Source: a bacterium (GTDB lineage: Bacteria > Electryoneota > Electryoneia > Electryoneales > Electryoneaceae). From it: a DNA stretch of 64,000 bases. The stretch is taken from assembly GCA_020444425.1 (NCBI GenBank), contig JAHLLB010000022.1:1-64000 (forward strand), in the 5' to 3' direction. This document shows, piece by piece, positions 52,627 through 60,758 of the stretch (the stretch's first letter is position 1; every line of letters starts with the position of its first letter). The position numbers were made by a program, and so were the translations under genes. The notes beneath the pieces are model-generated. The model searched no databases. It saw only the letters and a program-made list of their open reading frames with translations, and was not told where the DNA came from.

Positions 52627-53322
52627 GTGAACGAAATCGATGGGATGCACCTGCGCGCCGAACTGATCGAGGTGGGCCAGCGGCTGGATCAACGCACGTT
52701 GATCTCCGGCACGGAAGGCAATGTGTCCGTCAGGCTGGGGCAGGATTCGATTCTGATCACCCAGTCCGGCACGATGCTCGGCCGGCTGATGCAGGAAGAT
52801 TTTGTACGCGTCGGGTTGAGCTCGGGCGAGCTGCTGGATAAACACGGCAAGCCGACGTCGGAGCTGGGGGCACACCTGAGCGCGTATCGGTCCGACCCGA
52901 ACATTCAGGCGATTGTGCACGCGCATCCGCGGTCGTGTGTCGCGTTAACGCTGCGCGGTTGGACCTTGGAAGGGATTCCGTTGCCGGAAGCGGCGTACGC
53001 GATCGGGAGTGTGCCGACCTGTGCGTTCGCGGTGCCGGGTTCGGACGAAGGCGGGGAGGTGATGGCACAATGGGCGGCGAAACGGGACGCGCTGGTGTTC
53101 GATCGGCACGGTGCGTTCACGTTCGGCAAGACACCGTTCGAGGCGCAGGCACGAATGGAGATGCTGGACGCGGTCGCGCAGTCGGTGCTGCTCGCCGGTG
53201 GGCCGGATCAGCTCAGGCCGATGACCACGGAACAGGTGGATCGTGTTGTGGCGAACGCGTTGAAGAGTGGGGTTCGTGAGGATTCGCTGCGCGCCTGGGC
53301 GGATGCGGTGAAGTTGCGGTAA
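52627..53322 (+). CDS. Class II aldolase/adducin-family protein, fuculose-phosphate aldolase-like
   Basis: A 231-residue cytoplasmic zinc enzyme. SGTEGNVSVRLGQDSILITQSGT is the phosphate-binding start of the family. E79 (TSELGAHLSAYRS) is the catalytic acid position, and H98, H100 (VHAHPRS) and H161 (DRHGAF) are the zinc ligands. The family cleaves or epimerises sugar phosphates such as L-fuculose-1-phosphate or L-ribulose-5-phosphate; the substrate here is unknown. GTG at 52627 is chosen, with CTGGAGGGG just upstream; ATG at 52645 is the alternative. No sugar isomerase or kinase partner is adjacent. Confidence 0.85.
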   Translation: MNEIDGMHLRAELIEVGQRLDQRTLISGTEGNVSVRLGQDSILITQSGTMLGRLMQEDFVRVGLSSGELLDKHGKPTSELGAHLSAYRSDPNIQAIVHAHPRSCVALTLRGWTLEGIPLPEAAYAIGSVPTCAFAVPGSDEGGEVMAQWAAKRDALVFDRHGAFTFGKTPFEAQARMEMLDAVAQSVLLAGGPDQLRPMTTEQVDRVVANALKSGVREDSLRAWADAVKLR

Positions 53323-53346
53323 TTCTGAACTCTGCCTGGTTTTATG

Positions 53347-53511
53347 TCCCTGTGACTCGCCGTCCGTCTGGCGGTTCGCAGGGATGATCCGAAAGGTCAT
53401 CCCGACGAGCAAGCTCGTCGGGGCAAACAACCCTGCCCAAGACATTTATGTCGGGAATGATCCGAAAGGTCATGACCCGCGATAGCCGTCACTAATAGCC
53501 GTGACGGTCAA
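53347..53511. repeat. Cluster of mosaic hairpins
   Basis: A TCCCTG...CGCC / GGCG...CAGGGA stem lies at about 53347-53382. GGATGATCCGAAAGGTCATCC-type hairpins occur at about 53383 and, diverged, at about 53456. CCCGACGAGC-AA-GCTCGTCGGG (53402-53423) is a perfect 10-bp stem, sister to 5096-5117. CCGTCAC/GTGACGG follows near 53486-53510. The rest of 53323-53618 holds nothing else. Confidence 0.75.
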
Positions 53512-53618
53512 TCACGGGCACCAGAGAACAGAAAACCCGCGTTGTCGAAGCCAACACGGGGAAGAATTTGAGGAGATGGTGTCGGATCAACGAGGAATCC
53601 GCCCCGTAACATCAGGTA

Positions 53619-53652
53619 GATTCTTCACTTCTCTTCATTCCGTTCTGAATGA
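53619..53652. repeat. Single arm of the TCATTCTGA element
   Basis: GATTCTTCACTTCTCTTCAT and then TCCGTTCTGAATGA read, in reverse, as TCATTCAGAACGGAATG followed by AAGAGAAGTGAAGAATC. This is the same arm as in the elements at 20948 and 24094. No partner arm is visible, so it is a solo or decayed copy. Confidence 0.65.
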
Positions 53653-53658
53653 CACACC

Positions 53659-53778
53659 CTCACCGGCTACCGGCCACCGACTACCGACCACCGGCCACCG
53701 ACTACCGGCTACCGGCTACCGGTCACCGACTACCGGCCACCGACCACCGACCACCGTCTACCGACTTACCGATCACCG
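53659..53778. repeat. Long heptanucleotide repeat, (G/A)(C/T)(T/C)ACCG x17
   Basis: Seventeen units of the pattern NNYACCG (GCTACCG, GCCACCG, ACTACCG, ACCACCG, GTCACCG, TCTACCG, ATCACCG). All keep ACCG, while the first three bases vary among a few types. The period is 7 except for one 8-base unit (ACTTACCG at 53764-53771). The array ends 4 bp before the stop codon of the minus-strand methyltransferase gene. Confidence 0.95.
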
Positions 53779-53782
53779 ACCC

Positions 53783-54655
53783 TCATTCCCCTTCCAGCAG
53801 CTGGTGGAAACGGCTGCCGCGCTTGAACAGGAACAGGCCGTGTTCGTAGTCCTGGAACAGTTCTTCGGCGATGAAGCCGTGCTGGGCGGCCCACTGGCGC
53901 ACAAACTGGTTCCACGTTGACCGTTCGGCGTCGTCGATCAGGATAACGGTGTCGTCGTGGAACTTGTCTGCGAGGACCGTAAGTCCGGCCCGGCGCTGCA
54001 GGTTGTCGTCATAGTCGGGCGGTCCGTCCACGAGCAACACATCGATTTTCTCTAGATCCTCGAATTTGGCTGGATCGTACCAGTGCAACGTGCGTCCGTC
54101 CTGCTGGAAGCTGGTCAACGGCGCATGGCGGATTTCCGCCCAGGTTTCCATTCCGTGTAACGCCATGTCGTTGGTGGTGCGCCGCGCCCATTTCTGCTCG
54201 TGATCGTACGCGTAGACCTTTCCGGACCCATTCTTCTGCAGCTGCAGGGATGCGAGCAACGTGCTGACACCGCTGCCGAGTTCGACGACGACGTCGGGTT
54301 TCGTCTGCCGGATCAGCTTGACATAATGCAGCGCGGTCAACGGTTGCAGCGCGGCATCACCGAGCAATGGCAGTGCGTGTTCTGGTTTCAGCTCGTGGTA
54401 CAGGCCGAGAATGCCCTGCATCTGCCGCTGGTTTGAGATACTACGGCGATTGAGCATCACAATGCGCATGAAGGTTTCGGCGAGCAACGTGCCGAGGGCA
54501 AACAGGGCCGTGGCGAAACCGAGCAGCGTGCCGGCGGTTAACCGGCGGCGGTTGACGATCTGCATGAACAGCCACCACGCGCCGGCGAGGCCGCCCAACG
54601 TGCCGATCGCCCACTGCGGCAGCACAGCCTGCCGGGTATGTGATTTCAGGTCCAT
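53783..54655 (-). CDS. Membrane-anchored class I methyltransferase-like protein (paralogue 1)
   Basis: A 290-residue protein with two N-terminal hydrophobic helices (AIGTLGGLAGAWWLFMQIV; TLLGFATALFALGTLLAETF). A SAM-dependent methyltransferase-like domain follows. VVVELGSGVSTLLASLQL is the SAM-binding motif I, YAYDHEQKWARRT the acidic loop, and KIDVLLVDGPPDY with DTVILIDDAERS the later strands. The substrate is unknown. It is a paralogue of the next upstream gene (54774-55661), sharing LYHELKPEHALPLL against LYNSLKPDAPIPML and the whole SAM fold. The anchors suggest the domain works at the cytoplasmic face of the membrane. Confidence 0.8.
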   Translation of the reverse strand: MDLKSHTRQAVLPQWAIGTLGGLAGAWWLFMQIVNRRRLTAGTLLGFATALFALGTLLAETFMRIVMLNRRSISNQRQMQGILGLYHELKPEHALPLLGDAALQPLTALHYVKLIRQTKPDVVVELGSGVSTLLASLQLQKNGSGKVYAYDHEQKWARRTTNDMALHGMETWAEIRHAPLTSFQQDGRTLHWYDPAKFEDLEKIDVLLVDGPPDYDDNLQRRAGLTVLADKFHDDTVILIDDAERSTWNQFVRQWAAQHGFIAEELFQDYEHGLFLFKRGSRFHQLLEGE

Positions 54656-54773
54656 TGCGTGTCTCAGGGTTCGGTTGTCGTGAAGTGGCGGAAGATAATA
54701 CGCTCAATCGTGCGAGTTCGCCGTCGAGAGTCGGTGATGTGGCGCTCGCGAACGCGATCGCTGGATAGCGGAA

Positions 54774-55661
54774 TCAGTCGTTCTGGTAGGACGGCAGCAC
54801 TCCGGCGGGCAGACCGTCCCGCTGCGCGGCGAGGACACTGTCCTTGCGGTACAGAATCAGCGAGCGTTTTTCGTTGAGGAACGGTTCCTCGATGACGAAA
54901 TCGTGTTCCATCGCCCAGCCCTGCACCCAGTTTCGCCAGCGCGGGCGGTTGCCATCGTCAACGATGATCACCGAGTCATGCGTGAAGCGGTTGGCGAAGT
55001 GTGCCAGCCCCGGCCGGCGGTTGCCACGGTCGTTGACATCACGGGGCCCGTCAACCAGCAGGATGTCGATGCGGTCGATGTCGTTGGAAACGCGGGTATC
55101 GTACCACTGCACGGTGTCACCTTCCACCTCGAACGGTTTCAACGGCGCGTGCCGCACCTCAGCAATGCCGGCGGCCTGGTGTTCGAGCAGATCGTCCCGG
55201 GTTTTCGCCGCCCAGTTTTCGTCATCCTCGAGCGCGATCACCCGTCCGGCGCCGTTTTCCCGTAACTGCAGCGCCGCGAGGACGGTTGACACGCCACCGC
55301 CGAGTTCGACGACTACGGTTGGCCGCAGTTGCCGGATCAGCTTAACGTATTCCAGCGCGGTGTCGGCGCTGAGCGCGGCGGTGCGCAGCATCGGGATCGG
55401 AGCATCCGGTTTGAGAGAGTTGTACAGCCCGAGCAGCGCCTGGAGTTGGCGTTCGTCGTGGATGGTGCGCCTGCGCAGGTCGATCACTCGCAGCAGCAGT
55501 TCGAGTAGCAACAGCGCGCCGATGAAAAAGATCAACGCTTCCGCGATCAGCCGGCCGGCATCGCCGAGCAGTTCGGTGAGCACGACGGCGAACGCCCACC
55601 ACGCGGCCATCAGGCCAATCAGGATGAGCACGAGCAGGGTGTTGATGAACGGTTTCTTCAT
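54774..55661 (-). CDS. Membrane-anchored class I methyltransferase-like protein (paralogue 2)
   Basis: A 295-residue paralogue of the gene at 53783-54655 on the same strand. N-terminal helices are LLVLILIGLMAAWWAFAVVL and AEALIFFIGALLLLELLLRV. RRTIHDERQLQALLGLYNSL links to the SAM domain: VVVELGGGVSTVLAALQL (motif I), IALEDDENWAAKT, RIDILLVDGPRDVNDRG and DSVIIVDDGNRPRW. The two proteins align from the second helix onward. Tandem duplication with retained motifs suggests both are functional. The target is unknown; a lipid, glycan or peptide substrate near the membrane is possible. Confidence 0.8.
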   Translation of the reverse strand: MKKPFINTLLVLILIGLMAAWWAFAVVLTELLGDAGRLIAEALIFFIGALLLLELLLRVIDLRRRTIHDERQLQALLGLYNSLKPDAPIPMLRTAALSADTALEYVKLIRQLRPTVVVELGGGVSTVLAALQLRENGAGRVIALEDDENWAAKTRDDLLEHQAAGIAEVRHAPLKPFEVEGDTVQWYDTRVSNDIDRIDILLVDGPRDVNDRGNRRPGLAHFANRFTHDSVIIVDDGNRPRWRNWVQGWAMEHDFVIEEPFLNEKRSLILYRKDSVLAAQRDGLPAGVLPSYQND

Positions 55662-55709
55662 GGGGACCAGGCCTGCATGGAACTGGATGCTACCGGGTTA
55701 ACAAGTACG

Positions 55710-56291
55710 CTAAAGCTTGGACAGCAAACGGTTAACAGCTTCTAGATCAAAGAAATCAGGATTGTAAAGCTCGTCGGATCCGGAAACCTCGCTATACCAC
55801 GATAAATAATCTTCGTGTTGGGGATGTGATGGATCCTGTATCCCGGAACAAAAATCATAGTAGCCTGGAACCCCACCGATATCTTCCGGAGGAGCCGCAC
55901 GTTGACCACTTAGACAACAAACTGGTGAAGGCATGTTCTCGGGATATTCTTCCTGGTATGATTTAATTTGAATCTGATGTTGCCAGTAATCTCCCATATC
56001 GTAAATGTACAATATGCTAGCTACCCCGTTATCTACAAATTCTTTCAGACTAAAATCTTTTTCATCATAATACTCATCATCATCGGAAATTTTCATCATT
56101 TCAGGGTCGGGACCATACCGAGAATCCCCGATGACAAATTCACGAAGGTGGTAGTTTTCCCATCCAAACGCTGTTTGGATTATATCATGCAGCCTGGCAA
56201 GGGTGGTGTTTTCCGGTACCAGAAGGACACGTGAAATTTTTGGTTCGATGTCCATCAGGAAAACAGAAACCTGGTATGTCTTGCTCTTCAT
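55710..56291 (-). CDS. Plasmid pRiA4b ORF-3-like protein
   Basis: A 193-residue protein matching the pRiA4b ORF-3-like family. MKSKTYQVSVFLMDIEPKISRVLLVPENTTLARLHDIIQTAFGW is the diagnostic N-terminus. YHLREFVIGDSRYGPDPEM, LYIYDMGDYWQHQI and CLSGQRAAPPEDIGGVPGYYDF follow, and all are family hallmarks. Function is unknown; such genes are common on mobile DNA. The coding region is much richer in A and T than its neighbours, suggesting recent acquisition. ATG 56291 has AAGGAGAA just upstream, and a longer in-frame start at 56780 overlaps the POT transporter region and is rejected. Confidence 0.88.
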   Translation of the reverse strand: MKSKTYQVSVFLMDIEPKISRVLLVPENTTLARLHDIIQTAFGWENYHLREFVIGDSRYGPDPEMMKISDDDEYYDEKDFSLKEFVDNGVASILYIYDMGDYWQHQIQIKSYQEEYPENMPSPVCCLSGQRAAPPEDIGGVPGYYDFCSGIQDPSHPQHEDYLSWYSEVSGSDELYNPDFFDLEAVNRLLSKL

Positions 56292-56502
56292 GAGTTCTCC
56301 TTCGTGGTAGCCGATTCCCGGAAAGGTAACATCTGGCAGGCATTCAGCAAGGGGGAGCCGGGTCCGAGTGGGGAGTTTAACCCTGTTCTTATCGCTCTCA
56401 AGACTTGGTGTTTCGGGGAGTGGGACTGTACCTTCCCAAATTCGATTGATGGGCGCAACCCGCGTATGGGCAAGGGAAACAAGCGAAACAGGCAGGGCAC
56501 CT

Positions 56503-58215
56503 ATGGCTGCTAAACAGAAGATGAGTCCGTTCCCACCGACGTTTTTCGTGGCGAACGTGATGGAGATTTTTGAGCGGATGGCGTGGTATGGCTTCTTCGC
56601 TGTCAGCTCGCTGTATTTGACCAGCCCGATTGCACAAGGCGGTTTGGGGTTTACCAGCACTGAACGTGGTATCCTGCAGGGTGTCATTCCCTTCCTGTTG
56701 TACCTGTTTCCGGTAATTACCGGCGCACTGGCCGACCGGTACGGGTATCGAAACACCTTCCTGGTTGCGTTCGCCATCATGACTCCCTCCTACTGGCTGC
56801 TTGGCCAGGTGAGCGGGTTCTGGAGCTTCTTCGGAGTGTTCCTGCTGGTGGCGATTGGCGCGGCGACCTTCAAGCCGGTTGTGGTGGGTACGGTCGGCCG
56901 GTTGACGGACGACACCAACCGCGGCATGGGCTTCGGCATCTTCTACACCATCGTCAACGTCGGCGGGTTTGTCGGGCCGTTGGTGGCTGGCTATGTCCGT
57001 GCGATCAGCTGGGATCTGGTGTTTGTGATGTCGGCCATCTGGATCGGTCTGAACTTCATTCCGACGCTGTTCTTCTACAAGGAACCGCCCGGCGGCGATA
57101 CTGGGAACAAGAAGAGCATCAAGCAGGTATTGCTTGGTGCGCAGGAAGTACTGGGTAACGGTCGATTCGCGTTGCTCGTGGTACCGATCATCGTCTCGAT
57201 GATGGTCTCCGGCGGTGGTTGGATGAGCTGGAATTACACGCTCATCGGCAGCGCGGTCTGGATCATCCTCAACCTGCTTTGGAACGCGGGTGTGAAGAAC
57301 AGCGGGGACAATGCGCCGTGGTTCCGCCAGAAGGCGCAGATCGGCAACTGGCCGTTCGTGGTCTACCTGCTGATCCTCGCCGGGTTCTGGGCGTCCTTCA
57401 ACCAGATCTTCATCACCTTGCCGGAATATATCCGCGACTTTGTTGACACCGGCCATCTGGTGAACATGATGGCAGTGTTTGGCCAGGGCACGGTGGACTT
57501 CCTTGCCAGTGTGAACATTGAACAGCTGTCGACTGAGATTCAGCGTCTCGCCAGCCAGTATTCGCACATCGCTGATGATGGCCAGGCGCAGCAGTTGCTG
57601 TTCGAGCTGGTACACTACAAGGTCCGCGTGCCGTTGGAAGAGATTACGACGACGTTCAACAGCTTCGCGGGTTCGGTGGATGCAGCCACCGCCACGGCAT
57701 TGGCCAACGAATGGGCTGGAAAGTACAGGCAGATTAACCCCGAGTACCTGGTTAACCTGGACGCTCTTTCCATCGTGATCTTCCAGATTCTGGTCAGCTT
57801 CGTGATCCAACGCTGGAAGCCATTCCCGGTACTGATTGTGGGTACGATCGTTGCGGGTACGGGTATCGCGTTGAACAGCATCGCTGTAACCGGTGTGCTG
57901 GTGGTGTTTGCGATTGTGGTGTTCGCGTTCGGTGAGATGATCGCGTCGCCGAAGAGCCAGGAGTATGTGGCGAAGATCGCGCCGCCTGGAAAGACGGCCT
58001 TGTTCATGGGGTATTACTTCGTGTCGGTGGCGTTGGGCAACCTGTTCGGCGGCATCCTGTCAGGCCAGGGCTACGACGTGATCGCGAAGGAGCACATGAA
58101 CCCGTCCCTGATGTGGCTCATCTTTGGTGGTGTCGGCTTCCTGACGGCTATAGCGTTGATGGTCTTCAACAAGGTTGTTGTCCCGACGCTTGAGAAGCAG
58201 GAACAGATGAGCTGA
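56503..58215 (+). CDS. POT-family MFS transporter (proton-coupled peptide transporter-like)
   Basis: A 570-residue inner-membrane transporter. VANVMEIFERMAWYGFFAVSSLYLT matches the POT helix-1 ExxER-type motif region. PFLLYLFPVITGALADRYGYRNTFLVAF is the MFS motif after helix 2, and GFGIFYTIVNVGGFVGPLVAGYVR fits the POT signature around helices 4-5. About 12-14 helices are visible. A ~110-residue hydrophilic insert between helices (about residues 310-420, VNIEQLSTEIQRLASQYSHIADDGQ...) is unusual and helical. POT proteins import di- and tripeptides with protons, and this fits a proteolytic lifestyle. ATG 56503 is preferred, though the ribosome-binding site is weak. Confidence 0.82.
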   Translation: MAAKQKMSPFPPTFFVANVMEIFERMAWYGFFAVSSLYLTSPIAQGGLGFTSTERGILQGVIPFLLYLFPVITGALADRYGYRNTFLVAFAIMTPSYWLLGQVSGFWSFFGVFLLVAIGAATFKPVVVGTVGRLTDDTNRGMGFGIFYTIVNVGGFVGPLVAGYVRAISWDLVFVMSAIWIGLNFIPTLFFYKEPPGGDTGNKKSIKQVLLGAQEVLGNGRFALLVVPIIVSMMVSGGGWMSWNYTLIGSAVWIILNLLWNAGVKNSGDNAPWFRQKAQIGNWPFVVYLLILAGFWASFNQIFITLPEYIRDFVDTGHLVNMMAVFGQGTVDFLASVNIEQLSTEIQRLASQYSHIADDGQAQQLLFELVHYKVRVPLEEITTTFNSFAGSVDAATATALANEWAGKYRQINPEYLVNLDALSIVIFQILVSFVIQRWKPFPVLIVGTIVAGTGIALNSIAVTGVLVVFAIVVFAFGEMIASPKSQEYVAKIAPPGKTALFMGYYFVSVALGNLFGGILSGQGYDVIAKEHMNPSLMWLIFGGVGFLTAIALMVFNKVVVPTLEKQEQMS

Positions 58216-58326
58216 CCGGGTCATGCTTGAGAGTCAACACACGGCCGGTGGTGATGGGTTGCAACGTCCATCCCACGGGCCGTTTTATCCTCCTGACCGA
58301 TTCGTGTGTGTAGATCGGCAGGAACG

Positions 58327-59421
58327 ATGGTTGGTGAGATCATGGAAACACGCGTTGTACCGATTGCCCGTGACCGGATTGATGAACTGGTACAGTTTTT
58401 CATCGAAACGGATGAGGTGATTCCGGACCGCGCGGCCGAAGTGTGGCCGGAGCGGGTCAAATTGTGGTGGGAACGGAATCCGTTCATGCCGTCAGACTGG
58501 ACCTGCGGTTGGGCGCTGGAAAACGAAGACGGTGAAATTGTCGGTTTCTTCGGGCAGATTCCGGTTCCGTTCCAGGTGCATGGCAAACCTCGGATTACGC
58601 ACTGGACCACGGCATTTCGTGTCAGGAAACCTTACCGTGGCCAGGGCGAAGATCTGCGCCGGGCAGCGCTGGAGGACGCGAAAGGCTCGATCATCTTCGC
58701 CAACAGCACGATCGACCGACTGCTGTACCGGGTGAAGCGATATTACATGCTGGTCCCGCGTTGGGAGTTGAACTATGACGTTCGCCGTGTCAGCCTGGCG
58801 GTTGGCAACGGGGCCTCGGTGTTGCGGCGGATCGGGGTGCCGCAGCCGTTTCCGAAACTCGCTGGCCGGTTGGTTGAGATCCTGCAGCGGATCTGGTTGA
58901 CGCCTTTGCATCGCCCCTCAACGTACGCCGTTCGGCGCATCAAACGCGTGGACGATCAGTTCCAGGAACTGTGGTCGCGAACCCGTGTACGGTATGAAAA
59001 TACTCAATTACGCACAGCGGAATACCTGCGCTGGATGATGTCCGGCCCGCCGCAGAAGCCGAGGGTGCTGCTGGGGTGTTATGATCCCGGCGGAACGCTT
59101 GTCGGGTACTTGCTGGCGATGCCGAAAGAACCCACGGGCGGCATCACGCTACTGGTGATCGATCTGTGGGTTGACGAACCCCGGCAGGAGATTACCCGGG
59201 CGCTGGTCGCGGGGGTGATTGATTTTGCGCGGGTGTATGAGTACGGTCTGGTTGACCTGTTCCATTTCACCGATGAAATCGGTGGCTGGTGCAAGCGTTG
59301 GCGGCTGCCGTCGCAGGCGAAACCACCACGCAAGGACCACTACCGGGTTGATGATTACGACTCGTGCAATTTCCGTCATAGCAACAGTTATTTTACCTAT
59401 GAAGGAGATTATGTTCTGTAG
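58327..59421 (+). CDS. GNAT-like acetyltransferase of unknown substrate
   Basis: A 364-residue cytoplasmic protein. The N-terminal half has a GNAT-like segment: CGWALENEDGEIVGFFGQIPVPFQVHG, then HWTTAFRVRKPYRGQGEDLRRAALEDAKG, where R-x-x-G-x-G-like RGQGED fits acetyl-CoA binding. The C-terminal half (VLLGCYDPGGTLVGYLLAMPK, VIDLWVDEPRQEITRALVAGVIDFAR) looks like a second, degenerate acyltransferase fold. Overall layout resembles bacterial proteins that add acyl groups to sugars or peptides, but I cannot assign one. ATG 58327 has AGGAA upstream; 58342 is also possible. Confidence 0.6.
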   Translation: MVGEIMETRVVPIARDRIDELVQFFIETDEVIPDRAAEVWPERVKLWWERNPFMPSDWTCGWALENEDGEIVGFFGQIPVPFQVHGKPRITHWTTAFRVRKPYRGQGEDLRRAALEDAKGSIIFANSTIDRLLYRVKRYYMLVPRWELNYDVRRVSLAVGNGASVLRRIGVPQPFPKLAGRLVEILQRIWLTPLHRPSTYAVRRIKRVDDQFQELWSRTRVRYENTQLRTAEYLRWMMSGPPQKPRVLLGCYDPGGTLVGYLLAMPKEPTGGITLLVIDLWVDEPRQEITRALVAGVIDFARVYEYGLVDLFHFTDEIGGWCKRWRLPSQAKPPRKDHYRVDDYDSCNFRHSNSYFTYEGDYVL

Positions 59422-59607
59422 CCTGTCGAGAGGCAACGGGAGACAATTCGCGGTGGTTTCGTTCAAATCGGGGTTGTAGGTTATACGATCTTAAGGGATT
59501 ACAAATTGTAAGTGAAGTATTTTGTTTTTTCTGGCATGTGATCGTGCGCACAGCGTTTCGTGTCTTCGGGTGGTATCCTGAGGCACGATTTGGCTCAGGG
59601 AAGCATC

Positions 59608-60561
59608 ATGAAGGTGAAATTCTGGGGAGTGCGAGGGAGCATTCCGACACCGCTTAGTCCTCACGACGTGGAGCAGAAGGTGATCTCCATGGCGGAAGAC
59701 GTGGTGCGTGCCGGAATCACGGACCCGAATGAAGTCGCGGGTTACCTTCGCCGCAACTACAGCATGCTGCAGCGTGCGACGGTGGGTGGCAACACCACCT
59801 GCGTCAGTGTCGAATGGCCGGACACGACGGTCATCCTGGACGCCGGCAGCGGGATCCGTCTGCTCGGCGAATCGCTGATGGACGGGGCGTGCGGCAACGG
59901 CGGCGCGGAGTTGCATCTCCTGTTTTCACACACCCACTGGGACCACATTCAGGGCCTGCCCTTCTTCGGACCGCTATTCCAGCGCAATCTGCTCAACATT
60001 TACGGCTGCCACCCGAACCTCGAACAACGCCTGCGCTACCAGCAGAGCTTTGACTATTTCCCCGTTTCGCTGGATGCGTTCGTCGCAGATCTCAAGTTCC
60101 ACCAGTGCGTACCGGATACGCCGGTCGATCTGCCTGGCGGGGGACGTTTCATTCCGCACAAACTGGAACACCCGGGCGACTGCTTCGGCTATCGGATCGA
60201 AAAAGACGGCAAGTCGGTGGTGTTTGCGACCGACAGCGAGCACAAGCCGAAGGATCGCGACAATCATCATGACGTGATCGAGTTCTTCAAGGATGCCGAC
60301 CTCGTCATCTTCGACAGCCAGTACACGCTGGAAGAAAGCATCATCAAGGAAGATTGGGGGCATTCGTCCGCGATTGTCGGCGTGGACCTGTGCGCCAGGG
60401 CGAACGTGAAAAAGCTGGCGTTGTTCCACCACGAACCGTCCTACCCGGACGCCTTCATCCACAACCTGCTGCTCAAGGCGCAAACCTACCGTCAAGTGAA
60501 CTACAACGGCATTCCGCTCGAGCTGTTCATCGCGACCGAGGGTGACGCGATTTCTCTGTAA
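59608..60561 (+). CDS. MBL-fold metallo-hydrolase
   Basis: A 317-residue metallo-beta-lactamase-fold hydrolase. The N-terminus MKVKFWGVRGSIPTP is typical of the PhnP/ribonuclease Z-like branch. H108-T-H110-W-D112-H113 is the metal-binding HxHxDH motif, with later ligands in HKLEHPGDCFGYRI, VVFATDSEH and LALFHHEPSYPD. A ~35-residue insert (SPHDVEQKVISMAEDVVRAG...) follows the first strand, as in many relatives. The family acts on phosphodiesters or similar bonds; the substrate is unknown. ATG 59608 has CAGGGA upstream; in-frame sequence before it is not conserved-looking. Confidence 0.85.
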   Translation: MKVKFWGVRGSIPTPLSPHDVEQKVISMAEDVVRAGITDPNEVAGYLRRNYSMLQRATVGGNTTCVSVEWPDTTVILDAGSGIRLLGESLMDGACGNGGAELHLLFSHTHWDHIQGLPFFGPLFQRNLLNIYGCHPNLEQRLRYQQSFDYFPVSLDAFVADLKFHQCVPDTPVDLPGGGRFIPHKLEHPGDCFGYRIEKDGKSVVFATDSEHKPKDRDNHHDVIEFFKDADLVIFDSQYTLEESIIKEDWGHSSAIVGVDLCARANVKKLALFHHEPSYPDAFIHNLLLKAQTYRQVNYNGIPLELFIATEGDAISL

Positions 60562-60603
60562 TCCAGTGCAAGTTTTCCGTGTCTTTTTACCATCTTAAAA
60601 TAG

Positions 60604-60655
60604 GGACAGACGTAGTTTAATCGCACCATATTTCACCAATAAACTACGTCTGTCC
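60604..60655. repeat. GGACAGACG palindromic hairpin with solo half-copy
   Basis: GGACAGACGTAGTTTA (60604-60619) and TAAACTACGTCTGTCC (60640-60655) form a perfect 16-bp stem with a 20-nt loop. A further CGTCTGTCCTTTTT half-motif follows at about 60668-60681. The GGGACAGACG motif resembles REP-like sequences mobilised by RAYT-type transposases, but none is in the window. It could also terminate the MBL gene. Confidence 0.7.
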
Positions 60656-60758
60656 TTATTAAATTCGTCTGTCCTTTTTAAAATTCAATTGCCGGGAGTA
60701 GCGCGGCCGCGTCTGACCAGCAGACACGGCCACATATTCTTCCAGCTTCCAGCCTTTT

